This document shows, one piece after another, positions 50,960 through 58,123 of a DNA stretch of 58,123 nucleotides; position 1 is the first letter of the stretch, and each line of letters starts with the position of its first letter. The notes beneath the pieces were generated by a model. That model was given only the letters and a program-made list of their open reading frames with translations, was not told the DNA's origin and ran no database searches. Origin of the DNA: Thermoplasmata archaeon (GTDB lineage: Archaea > Thermoplasmatota > Thermoplasmata > Lutacidiplasmatales > UBA184); assembly GCA_027314165.1 (NCBI GenBank), contig DAHVCH010000015.1:1-58123 (forward strand), written 5' to 3'. Both the position numbers and the translations under genes were made by a program.

Positions 50960-52945
50960 ATGGGCGCTCCCGCCGGCGGCCCTCCTGCCCCGTCGTCGCT
51001 CCCGTTCGACCAGGTGTACGTGCCCACGGGCGCCTATCGGGAGCTCCTCCGCCGGTCGCTGGAGGACCCCGACCGGCTCTGGAGGGAGATCGCCCTTCGC
51101 GAGCTCCACTGGGACCGCCCGTTCTCGAAGGTCGTGGGCGGGGAGGCCCCCTTCTGGAAGTGGTTCGTCGGGGGGGAGCTCAACGCCTCGTACAACTGCC
51201 TGGACCGGCACGTGGAGGCGGGCCGAGGGAGCCGCGTGGCCTACCACTGGGAAGGGGAGCCGGGGGAGACCCGGACGCTGACCTACCGCGACCTGCTGGC
51301 CCTGGTCGAACGGACCGCGGGCGCCCTGGCCCAGCTGGGGCTGAAGCGCGACGACCGCATCGCGCTCTACCTCCCGATGGTCCCTGAGACCCCGGCGGTG
51401 ATGCTCGCCGCGGCCCGGCTCGGCATCGGGTTCACCACGGTCTTCTCCGGGTTCTCTGCCGAAGCGCTCGCCGAGCGCGTGCGGGACTGCGGCGCCCGCG
51501 TGATCGTGACCGCCGACGGGACCTACCGCCGCGGGAAGTTCCTCCCGCTCAAACCTGTCGCCGACGAGGCCGCCGCCCGGTGCCCGTCCGTGGAGAGGGT
51601 GCTGGTCGTCCAACGAGGACCCGCCCCCCCTTCCCTCCAGGAACCGCGGGACCTCCTCTTCTCGGAAGCGGTGGCGCGGGCGCCCGCGCACGTGAAGCCC
51701 GTCCCCCTTCCCTCCGACCAGCTGCTCTACCTCCTCTACACGAGCGGCACCACCGGACGTCCGAAGGGGGTGGTGCACGGCACGGGGGGGTACCTCGTGC
51801 ACGCCGCCGCGACGATGCGGTGGGTCTTCGATGCCCGCCCGGAGACCGACACCTACTGGTGCGCCGCCGACATCGGCTGGGTCACGGGACACACCTACAT
51901 CGTGTTCGGACCCCTGCTCACGGGGCTCACGTCGGTCCTCTACGAGGGGGCCCTGGACTTCCCTTCGCCGGATCGGACGTGGAAGATCGTGAACCGGTAC
52001 GGCGTCACGACCCTCTACACTTCCCCCACGGCCATCCGCTCGCTCATGAAGCACGGGGACACCTGGCCCCGCGCCCACGACCTGAGCACGTTGCGCCTGC
52101 TCGGCAGCGTGGGGGAGGCGATCAATCCCTCCGCCTGGGAGTGGTACTACCGGGTCGTCGGAGGAGAGCGGTGCCCCATCGTCGACACATGGTGGCAGAC
52201 CGAGACCGGCGGGATCCTCCTCTCCCCTGCCCCCGGCCTCGGACCGCTGCCGCTCAAGCCCGGCTCGGCGACGCTCCCCCTCCCCGGCATCGACGCCGAG
52301 GTGGTGGACGAGCGGGGGCAGGTGGCCCCGGCCGGCTCGAAGGGCTTCCTCGTCCTGCGCCGACCCTGGCCCGGGATGTTCCTGACGCTCTACAACGACC
52401 CCGAGCGCTACCGGGAGGTCTACTTCTCCAAGTTCCCCGGCCTCTACTACCCGGGCGACTACGCCGTCCGCGACCCGGACGGGTACTTCTGGCTCCTGGG
52501 TCGGGCCGACGAGGTGCTGAAGGTGGCGGGGCACCGGCTCGGGGCCATCGAGATCGAGGGCGCCCTGGTCTCGCATCCCTCCGTCGCGGAGGCGGCGGTG
52601 GTGGGACAGCGGGACGCGGTGAAGGGAGAGGTCATCGTGGCCTTCGTCACGCTCCGAACGGGCCACGCTCCCAGCCCCGAGCTCGCGAAGCGTCTTCGCG
52701 AGCACGTGCGGGAGAAGATGGGGCCCGTCGCGACGCCCGAAGGCATCCACTTCGTCGTCGCGCTCCCCAAGACCCGGAGCGGGAAGATCATGCGGCGCGT
52801 CATCCGCGCGGAGGCGAACCGCGAGTCCGTCGGGGACCTGACCACCCTCGAGGACGAGGCCAGCGTGGAGGACGTCCGCCGGGCGCTCGAGACGCTCAGG
52901 ACCGCTATGGCGGCGGAGTCCCCGAAGGGGTCTCCTCCTCCGTAG
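50960..52945 (+). CDS. acs: Acetyl-CoA synthetase (AMP-forming)
   Basis: A 661-residue ANL-superfamily enzyme making acetyl-CoA (or propionyl-CoA) from the acid, ATP and CoA. NASYNCLDRHVE near the N-terminus, the P-loop-like LLYTSGTTGRPKGVVHGTGG, WCAADIGWVTGHTYIVFGPL, DTWWQTETGG, and the C-terminal PKTRSGKIMRR with the acetylatable catalytic Lys are all intact. Acetate versus propionate preference cannot be settled by eye. Its 3' end overlaps the convergent membrane-protein gene by 41 bases. Confidence 0.96.
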   Translation: MGAPAGGPPAPSSLPFDQVYVPTGAYRELLRRSLEDPDRLWREIALRELHWDRPFSKVVGGEAPFWKWFVGGELNASYNCLDRHVEAGRGSRVAYHWEGEPGETRTLTYRDLLALVERTAGALAQLGLKRDDRIALYLPMVPETPAVMLAAARLGIGFTTVFSGFSAEALAERVRDCGARVIVTADGTYRRGKFLPLKPVADEAAARCPSVERVLVVQRGPAPPSLQEPRDLLFSEAVARAPAHVKPVPLPSDQLLYLLYTSGTTGRPKGVVHGTGGYLVHAAATMRWVFDARPETDTYWCAADIGWVTGHTYIVFGPLLTGLTSVLYEGALDFPSPDRTWKIVNRYGVTTLYTSPTAIRSLMKHGDTWPRAHDLSTLRLLGSVGEAINPSAWEWYYRVVGGERCPIVDTWWQTETGGILLSPAPGLGPLPLKPGSATLPLPGIDAEVVDERGQVAPAGSKGFLVLRRPWPGMFLTLYNDPERYREVYFSKFPGLYYPGDYAVRDPDGYFWLLGRADEVLKVAGHRLGAIEIEGALVSHPSVAEAAVVGQRDAVKGEVIVAFVTLRTGHAPSPELAKRLREHVREKMGPVATPEGIHFVVALPKTRSGKIMRRVIRAEANRESVGDLTTLEDEASVEDVRRALETLRTAMAAESPKGSPPP

Positions 52946-53810
52946 GGGCCGCACCCTCCGCAGGGGCGGCCTCCTCCGCAGGTGGGGCGTCCGTCCCGCG
53001 CTTCTCCTCCGCCCCTTCCGTCGCGGGGACCTGGGCGCGGGAACCGCGACCGAATCGGGGCCCCTTCGCTCCGCGGCTCAGGCCCGCCGCCCTCCGAAGC
53101 ATGCGCAGGGCGCGGGCCTCCTCCTTGACGAGGGCCCAGCTGACCCCGACGAACAGGAGGACCAAGGTCACGTCGCCCACGTCGGTGTAGCCGGCGAAGA
53201 TCGGGGAGAGCGCGAGGAGCCCCAGCGCCTCTCCGGCGAGCACGGAGAACGGGGGGAGCCAGGAGAACCCCTTGCGCATCGCTCGGCCGAAGCGGAGACC
53301 CGCCCAGGCCTCCAGCAGGACCATGTCGGTGGCGAACCCCAGGAGGACGAGGACCTCCGAGAGCGCGGGAGCGTTCCCCTTGGGATAGAAGAGCTCGAAC
53401 TGCTCCAGCGCCAGGGCCAGCCCGACGGTCGCGCCCGAGAGGGCGCCGTAGGAGAACGCGTGGACCGGGAGCTGCGGGTCGCCCCCCTGGATGCCCCCGA
53501 AGGTCTTGGTCCGGACCAGCAGTCGCCGGAGCAGGGCGGCCACGAGAACGAAGAGCAGGAAGTAGATGGACGGCGCGCTGATGTCGCCGTTGTTGCACGG
53601 GCAGAGCGACTCGGCGTAGGCGAGGAAGATGAGGCCGAGGATGATCCCGAGCGGGATCCCGACCGCGAAGGTCAGGAAGACCTTCTTCTCGTCGAACAGG
53701 TTCTTCGGCACCCGCGGGGCCGCGTAGCGGTCCAGGACGAGGAAGAGGAGCGCGCCCGCCGGCAGGAACGCGATCGCCGCGGCCAGGGTGAACAGGAAGG
53801 TGACGGCCAT
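52905..53810 (-). CDS. Multi-helix membrane protein of unknown function
   Basis: A 301-residue protein with about seven helices (from residue 5 to about 245), including FTLAAAIAFLPAGALLFLVL and GIPLGIILGLIFLAY. The loop CPCNNGDISAP holds a Cys pair. The prominent C-terminal 60 residues are cytoplasmic, rich in Ala, Glu, Pro and Thr. I recognise no family, though PrsW-like proteases have a similar size; I do not see their EExxxK motif. It follows trmI by 34 bases on the same strand and runs 41 bases into the convergent acs. Confidence 0.65.
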   Translation of the reverse strand: MAVTFLFTLAAAIAFLPAGALLFLVLDRYAAPRVPKNLFDEKKVFLTFAVGIPLGIILGLIFLAYAESLCPCNNGDISAPSIYFLLFVLVAALLRRLLVRTKTFGGIQGGDPQLPVHAFSYGALSGATVGLALALEQFELFYPKGNAPALSEVLVLLGFATDMVLLEAWAGLRFGRAMRKGFSWLPPFSVLAGEALGLLALSPIFAGYTDVGDVTLVLLFVGVSWALVKEEARALRMLRRAAGLSRGAKGPRFGRGSRAQVPATEGAEEKRGTDAPPAEEAAPAEGAAPTEEETPSGTPPP

Positions 53811-53844
53811 CGATGCGGTCCTGGGACGGGGCGTGCCCTCCCTT

Positions 53845-54645
53845 TCAGTCGACCTTCCGCCCGGAGGCCAGGAACCCGGTATGGCCCAGCATCTCGAACT
53901 CCGGACGCGTTCCGCCCTCGCCCACGTGGAGGCCCCGCACCAGGGACTCGAGGGCACGGACGTCCTGCAGACCGTGGGTCCGCAGGGCCCGGACGCTCCG
54001 TTCGAGCTGATTGTAAGTGGGAACGTAGGTGGCGACGTGCCCCCCGGCCCGGAGCGCGCTCAGGGCCGAGGGAAGGACGTCCCAGGGTTCCGGCAGGTCG
54101 AGGATGACCGCGTCGGCCCCGGTCTCCTCGAACCCTCCGGTCACGTCCTTCTCTCGGAACGTCACGCGACCGGCGAGGCCCGCCCGTTCGATGTTCTCGC
54201 GGGCGACCTTCTGGTGTTCGGGGCGACGGTCGTAGCTCACCACGTGCCCTGCGGGCCCCACGTACGTGGCCAGGAAGAGCGTGAGCCCGCCGCTCCCGGA
54301 TCCCGCTTCGAGGACCAGGCTCCCGGGGACGACCCCGGTGAGGTAGACCAGTGCGAGAGCGTCCTTGGGCGTGATGATCTGGGAGCGCCGATGCATCTGG
54401 GAGGCGAGGTCGGCCAGGCTCGGGCGATAGACGTGGAACGTGCGGCCGGCAATGTCGATGGCGACGCCCTCGGGAGCCCCGATGGCGGGGGTGAGGTCGA
54501 TCACGCCCAGACGATCGACGAGGGTCGTCCCCCGAGTGAGCCGGAGCAGGTAGCCCTCGCCCTCCTTGGCGCGGACCAGCACCCGCTCTCCTTCCTCCAA
54601 GGTCCGCGGGATCCGCGTCCCCTCATCCTTCGTGCCGGTGCTCAT
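53845..54645 (-). CDS. trmI: tRNA (adenine-N1)-methyltransferase TrmI
   Basis: A 266-residue SAM enzyme that methylates A58 (and A57 in some archaea) of tRNA. An N-terminal beta domain (residues 10-85) is followed by HRRSQIITPKDALAL, motif I LVLEAGSGSGGLTLFLA, YDRRPEHQKVARENI, and motif IV VILDLPEPWDVLP, the typical DLPxPW loop. Acts as a tetramer. ATG 54645 overlaps the NUDIX stop (ATGA), so both are from one mRNA. Confidence 0.94.
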   Translation of the reverse strand: MSTGTKDEGTRIPRTLEEGERVLVRAKEGEGYLLRLTRGTTLVDRLGVIDLTPAIGAPEGVAIDIAGRTFHVYRPSLADLASQMHRRSQIITPKDALALVYLTGVVPGSLVLEAGSGSGGLTLFLATYVGPAGHVVSYDRRPEHQKVARENIERAGLAGRVTFREKDVTGGFEETGADAVILDLPEPWDVLPSALSALRAGGHVATYVPTYNQLERSVRALRTHGLQDVRALESLVRGLHVGEGGTRPEFEMLGHTGFLASGRKVD

Positions 54646-55280
54646 CGTCCCCCCCAAACCCCCGGAGGCGGGCTCCGACCGGTGCGGGCCCGGCGCGGGC
54701 CCCGCTTGGTCCCCATCCGCTGGGGCCATCGGTGGACCGTGGGATGTCCCGGGCGCAGCAGCGGCTCGGCCAGGAAGAGCGCGAGCATCGCCGTGGATTG
54801 GTGCAGTTCCCCGCTGTAAAGGCGATCGTAAGCGAGCTCGATGGGGAGGCGGACCGGCCGCAGCTGCTCCCCGACGTCCGGGGAGGCCTTCCCGCGGACG
54901 AGGCCCCGCGCGATGAACAGGTGTCCCCGGTGTCGTCCGAGGTGCGGGGAAGGGTAGTACCACCCGAGGCGCGAGAGCTCCCTCGCGCGCAGCCCCGTCT
55001 CTTCCTCGAGCTCACGGGCGGCGGCCTGAGGAGGGGACTCGCCCGGGTCCAGCATCCCCCCGGGGAGCTCGAGCAGGTAGCCCCCGATCGGGGGCCGATA
55101 GTTCTCGACGAACACGATCTCCCCCCGGTCCGTGATCGGCACCACCGTCGCGAAGGACGGGCTCTCCAGGCGGGTGTAGAGCATCGTCCCGGACCCCGGC
55201 ACGCGCAGGACATCCTCGTAGACCTCGAACACTCCGGAGCGGTGTACCAGGCGAGAGGCCTCGCGTTGCCAGGGGGGCAC
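54642..55280 (-). CDS. NUDIX hydrolase (ADP-ribose pyrophosphatase type)
   Basis: A 212-residue protein. The Nudix box GGMLDPGESPPQAAARELEE followed by ETGL is complete (about residues 74-97). The sheet before it, VFVENYRPPIGGYLLELPGG, is characteristic of ADP-ribose pyrophosphatases. The last 40 residues are Arg/Pro-rich beyond the family norm. GTG 55280 fits an ATTATC box on the minus strand (55304-55309) 27 bases upstream. Co-translated with trmI. Confidence 0.92.
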   Translation of the reverse strand: MPPWQREASRLVHRSGVFEVYEDVLRVPGSGTMLYTRLESPSFATVVPITDRGEIVFVENYRPPIGGYLLELPGGMLDPGESPPQAAARELEEETGLRARELSRLGWYYPSPHLGRHRGHLFIARGLVRGKASPDVGEQLRPVRLPIELAYDRLYSGELHQSTAMLALFLAEPLLRPGHPTVHRWPQRMGTKRGPRRARTGRSPPPGVWGGR

Positions 55281-55365
55281 GCTCCGGCGAGCGTTCGGCC
55301 CTTGATAATGGCTGGGAAGGTGACGGGGAGGGCACGTGCGACCACGCGCATTCCCACGGCCCGGG

Positions 55366-55373
55366 TTTATATT
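55366..55373 (+). promoter_or_regulatory. TATA box for tRNA-Gly
   Basis: TTTATATT is centred 30 bases before the tRNA 5' end, standard for archaeal tRNA promoters. Confidence 0.75.
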
Positions 55374-55398
55374 CGAGGCCCCTCCTCGCGTCCGCCGC

Positions 55399-55472
55399 GC
55401 GGCCTTAGTATAGCCTGGTCAGAACGGTGGCTTGCCAAGCCATCGACGCGGGTTCAAATCCCGCAGGCCGCA
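55399..55472 (+). tRNA. tRNA-Gly (anticodon GCC)
   Basis: A 74-base tRNA. The acceptor stem GCGGCCT pairs with AGGCCGC (55465-55471), and the discriminator base is A. The anticodon arm is GTGGC-TTGCCAA-GCCAT with anticodon GCC at 55434-55436; the T arm GCGGG-TTCAAAT-CCCGC is perfect. CCA is not encoded. The 3' end is followed after 52 bases by a tyrosine-recombinase pseudogene, so this tRNA is the likely attachment site of an integrated element. No second copy of the 3' half occurs in the window, so the other junction lies outside. Confidence 0.97.
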
Positions 55473-55524
55473 CTCCCATTTAGGTTCGCAACCGCCACAT
55501 AGAGGGCGCTCAGTACGTCCTTCG

Positions 55525-56844
55525 ATGCCCCCTCCGAAAGGGGTCAGCCCTCTTGTTCTCAAGCAGCGCCGCGAGGCCCGGTTGAAGGACCCCGAGGTGC
55601 GGCGCTGGTACGAGAACGTCACGCGTGGCTCCGTGACCACGGCGGAGACCTACCCGCGCGCGCTCTTCCTCTTCTGCGAGACAACGAAGACCACGCCCCC
55701 CGCGCTCTGGAAGATGAAGGAGGAGAAACTTCACCGGCTCCTCCTCGATTTCGTGACCCACGAGGAGCAGAGGGGGCAGGCTGGCCAGACCACCGTCAAC
55801 ATCGTGAAGTCCGTGAGGTCGTGGTTGAGCCATGGCGGGGTCGTCCTTACCCGTCCGATCAAGATCCACAAGCTCTAGGACGCCCCATCCATCCGGGACG
55901 AGCGGATCCCGACCCAGGAGGAGCTCCACCGGATCCTGCTCGCTTGCACGAGCCGCGACCGTGTCTCCGCCGTGCTCATGGCGCACGCTGGGCTCCGGCC
56001 CGAGGTCCTTGGGAATTACTACGCGACGGATGGACTTCGGCTCAAGGACTTCCCCGACCTTCGGATCAAGGGTGACTCGGTCGAGTTCACGCGCTTCCCC
56101 GCGATGGTGGTGGTCCGCCCGGAGCTGTCGAAGGCGAGCCACCGGTACTTTTCGTTCCTCAGCGCCGAAGGTTGCGGTTACGTCCGCGACTACCTTCAGG
56201 AGCGAGCAGCGACCGGGGAGAAGCTCACCCCGGAGACGGACCTCATCCACGCGCGCAACGTCGACAAGCCGTTCATTCGGACCACAAACGTCGGAGATGG
56301 CATCCGCGAAGGGATACGCGCGGTCATGGGCCGCGAGGTGAAGATGCGGCCCTACGCCTTGCGCGCCTACTTCGACACCCAGCTCCTTCTCGCCGAGAGC
56401 AGGGGGAAGGTCGCCCACGACTACCGGGTCTTCTGGATGGGGCACAAGGGCTCGATGGAGTCGCGCTGCACGACCAACAAGGGAAGACTCCCCCAGCACT
56501 TCCTTGGCGACATCAGGGAGGCCTATCATCGATGCGAGCCGTTCCTCGGCACCACCACTGCGACCGACGCGGGGCAGGTCGACGCGGCCGTGAACCGCCA
56601 GTTCCTACGGGTCGAAGAAGGTGGGACTCTCAAGAGCATAGCAGTCGCCCCCCTATCCGCCTGCCGCGCTCTCGGTGTCACTGTGTGCAGCGCACCCAAC
56701 ACTTCACCGAGCGTCGCTCAGCAGGCAGGTCGCATCTACATGGCATCCGTCGCAATTACAATGACCATCCTCGCGGTGTTGATGGCGTACATTCCGCACT
56801 GCGGGAATGACGAATCCCTGAATATCCGGCGGGGCGGTCGCTGA
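55525..56844 (+). pseudogene. Archaeal tyrosine recombinase/integrase, inactivated
   Basis: The frame would encode about 439 residues. The N-terminal part (RREARLKDPEVRRWYENVTRGS, KMKEEKLHRLLLDFV) matches the SAM-like core-binding domain of chromosomal archaeal integrases, and IPTQEELHRIL onward the catalytic domain. Codon 118 (55876-55878) is TAG, in frame with both halves. Catalytic Arg158 (AGLRPEV) and Arg280 (YALRAYF) and His307 (WMGHKG) are present, but the nucleophile Tyr before TTNK is Cys315. Both changes disable strand transfer. From about codon 375 the frame continues into unrelated sequence with a hydrophobic helix. The locus is a relic of integration at tRNA-Gly. Confidence 0.88.
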
Positions 56845-56886
56845 GATTAGTCTCTCTCGAGGGCACTGAGATTCTCTCTCGTGGGG
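56841..56886 (+). repeat. Short tandem direct repeat
   Basis: CTGAGATTAGTCTCTCTCGAGGG (56841-56863) is repeated as CTGAGATTCTCTCTCGTGGGG (56866-56886) right at the end of the integrase frame. Might be a duplicated target or a degraded att core, but nothing proves it. Confidence 0.5.
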
Positions 56887-57027
56887 CGGATGCTCCTCAC
56901 TTTCACCGGCCTGATGGGAGCGATTGGCGCAGCGGCCGGGTTCACCTTCGGCGCTGCAGACCTCTACGCGGTCGTGGGATAGACTATAGACGGTGAGCGT
57001 CACTCCGGTGGGCGAGCCGTTCGGAGC

Positions 57028-57726
57028 ATGCGCGCGGGCCACTCACGCCGAGGCTTGATAGATGAGTTGCAGACGGACATGATGCAGCGCGTGGATTTGG
57101 CCTCCTCCATCCGGGTAGTTGAGAGGCGCCCATCCTCTGATGGGTTGGCGATTGACCTGTCAGACACGTCGCGGCTCATGTACGCGCGCACTCGGTCTCG
57201 GCGGTATTGGGCCACCATTCCAGGAACCATCGTCACGGCATTTTTCACGGGCGGAGTACTCTATGCGACTTGGATCAAGCTCGGCTTCGCAAACCTATCC
57301 TGGGCTTGGGCACACTACGGGAGCCCGTTCGTGGTGCTGCTCATTGCGATCGATGCCGCCATGGTTGCGGGTTGGTACTTCCCAGCATGGCTCTGGTTGA
57401 CCCTGGGCCCGGGCCCAACGCGACTTGAGTGCGATCACGAGGGCCTATCCGTGACTCTGCCGTCGGGAAGGAGCGTCACCCATTCGTGGAAGTCGCCCAA
57501 GACCCGGGTGGTGCTCAACAATCCCGTGGATAGAACGCTCACGGGAGATCCTGAAATGAGGGTGGAAGTCCATCTCAAGGACTGCTACCAACTCAACCTC
57601 ACCCCATCGCTCGCTGACCGACTTGCCGAAGCTGCGCAAGGTTTCGGGGCAGCCGTGACTCGGCGCCAGACTTCAGATTTCTGGTTGGGGAGGATCACCC
57701 AGATAACCATCAAAGGAAAGCCCTGA
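57028..57726 (+). CDS. Hypothetical membrane protein of the integrated region
   Basis: A 232-residue protein. The cytoplasmic start (about 1-65) is polar. Two helices (about 68-92 and 100-125) are followed by a soluble beta-rich domain of about 100 residues with TRLECDHEGLSVTLPSGRSVTHSW and VEVHLKDCYQLNLTPSLADRLAE. The domain after two helices recalls bacterial PH-like membrane domains. Base composition and codon use are less GC-rich than in the genes to the left, consistent with foreign DNA. TATAGA at 56985 lies about 40 bases upstream. No known family recognised. Confidence 0.65.
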   Translation: MRAGHSRRGLIDELQTDMMQRVDLASSIRVVERRPSSDGLAIDLSDTSRLMYARTRSRRYWATIPGTIVTAFFTGGVLYATWIKLGFANLSWAWAHYGSPFVVLLIAIDAAMVAGWYFPAWLWLTLGPGPTRLECDHEGLSVTLPSGRSVTHSWKSPKTRVVLNNPVDRTLTGDPEMRVEVHLKDCYQLNLTPSLADRLAEAAQGFGAAVTRRQTSDFWLGRITQITIKGKP

Positions 57727-57740
57727 GGTAGGCACTGAAC

Positions 57741-58123
57741 ATGGTGGCCTGGCAGACGGGCCCGGGGCCGCAGCAACAGCTGGAGGACCTCATCGCGGGC
57801 CTGCTGGACAACTCCACGGGCGGGCTCAACGGCTCGCTCGTTCCCGTCACGAGCGAGCTCCCGACCCTCGGCCTTAACCCGGTCGTGTGGGCCGCGCTCG
57901 CGAACGCGACGTGGAGTTCGAGCGGGACCTTCGGCGACCCGGTTTCGCTCGCGATCTCCACGTTCGTGGCGCTCCCGGGCGGCGCGGTCGTCCCCGACTT
58001 CGACTTCTTCGGCGTCTTGACATCTACGTGGAACACGGTGAGCGGGGCCGTCATGACCGGTGTCGCCTACATCGTGCACGGTGTCGAGGGGCTCTTCGCA
58101 ACCGCATGGAACGCCGCGGTCGC
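57741..58123 (+). CDS. Unrecognised protein, 3' end outside window
   Basis: An ATG at 57741, 14 bases after the previous stop and shortly after an in-frame TAG, opens a frame that stays open to the window edge (127 codons). The visible part is rich in Gly, Ala, Thr, Ser and Trp, with alternating hydrophobic and polar stretches (VVWAALANATW, FVALPGGAVVPDFDFFG, TWNTVSGAVMTGVAY). It has almost no Lys or Arg. It lacks a classic signal peptide. The style suits a large surface or virion-associated protein of an integrated element, but no family is evident. Confidence 0.65.
   Translation, partial: MVAWQTGPGPQQQLEDLIAGLLDNSTGGLNGSLVPVTSELPTLGLNPVVWAALANATWSSSGTFGDPVSLAISTFVALPGGAVVPDFDFFGVLTSTWNTVSGAVMTGVAYIVHGVEGLFATAWNAAV

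Noticed and set aside
55432-55524. Integrase frame extending back into the tRNA gene
   Set aside because: Open frames through a tRNA T arm are common by chance; the conserved protein begins at ATG 55525.
55876-55878. TAG as pyrrolysine readthrough in the integrase
   Set aside because: TAG ends many intact genes here (HisA-like, acnX, geranylgeranyl reductase, ileS, L40e), so it works as a normal stop; the catalytic Tyr is also lost, which fits decay.
1-58123. CRISPR arrays, rRNA genes and insertion sequences
   Set aside because: No regularly spaced repeats, rRNA-like sequence or transposase pattern was seen in the window.

Overview
The window is GC-rich DNA from an archaeon. The markers are archaeal ribosomal protein L40e, the KEOPS subunit Pcc1, archease, a geranylgeranyl reductase with its ferredoxin, the AcnX large subunit of the archaeal mevalonate route, TrmI and an archaeal-type IleS. 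Many operons also have a TATA-like box 25-33 bases before an ATG or GTG, with no room for a Shine-Dalgarno leader, which is the pattern of leaderless archaeal transcripts. I infer an uncultured member of the Thermoplasmatota, mainly from gene content and one DUF3198-like membrane protein; the sequence alone does not prove the lineage.

Layout. Bases 1-2000 are poor in genes: the 3' end of a cytosine-5 DNA methyltransferase, then about 1.5 kb of degenerate sequence with a two-copy dispersed repeat of about 95 bp and a frameshifted zinc-ribbon gene. Bases 2001-11978 hold a HisA-like/DUF2240 pair, a DUF5678/retropepsin-like pair, an H+-pumping pyrophosphatase, a fluoride-resistance unit (fluoride riboswitch, crcB, DUF190), AcnX, a HAD phosphatase and an isoaspartyl peptidase. 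Bases 12158-16785 (minus strand) are a three-gene operon for glycerol-phosphate and ether-lipid-like chemistry: AGPS-like flavoenzyme, GlpD-like dehydrogenase, diacylglycerol-kinase-like enzyme. Bases 17062-25432 hold two paralogous ABC-2 exporter cassettes. Between them lie a flavin reductase/thioredoxin reductase pair, the ferredoxin/geranylgeranyl reductase pair and a CBS protein. Bases 25477-26807 are a metal-efflux unit: G/C-tract operators, a CsoR-like repressor and a CDF transporter.

Bases 26909-41485 are mostly housekeeping: DUF1028, Pcc1, ChrB-C, a CPBP protease with a zinc ribbon, a CoA-binding protein, a methyltransferase, IleS, AMMECR1, L40e, a glycosyltransferase, archease and a SerA/aminotransferase pair. 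Bases 42527-49105 (minus strand) are a seven-gene run joining a GNAT/N-acylamino-acid-racemase pair to a DUF4129/MoxR/DUF58 membrane module. Bases 49197-55280 hold a GHMP kinase, acetyl-CoA synthetase, TrmI and a NUDIX enzyme.

The right end is an integration scar. A tRNA-Gly(GCC) gene is followed 52 bases later by a tyrosine-recombinase gene with an in-frame TAG stop and with its nucleophilic tyrosine replaced by cysteine. Two unrecognised genes follow, the last running off the window. The best candidates for something less well described are this dead integrase locus, the lipid-type operon in an archaeon, the racemase/MoxR operon, the DUF5678/retropepsin pair and the metal-repressor operators.
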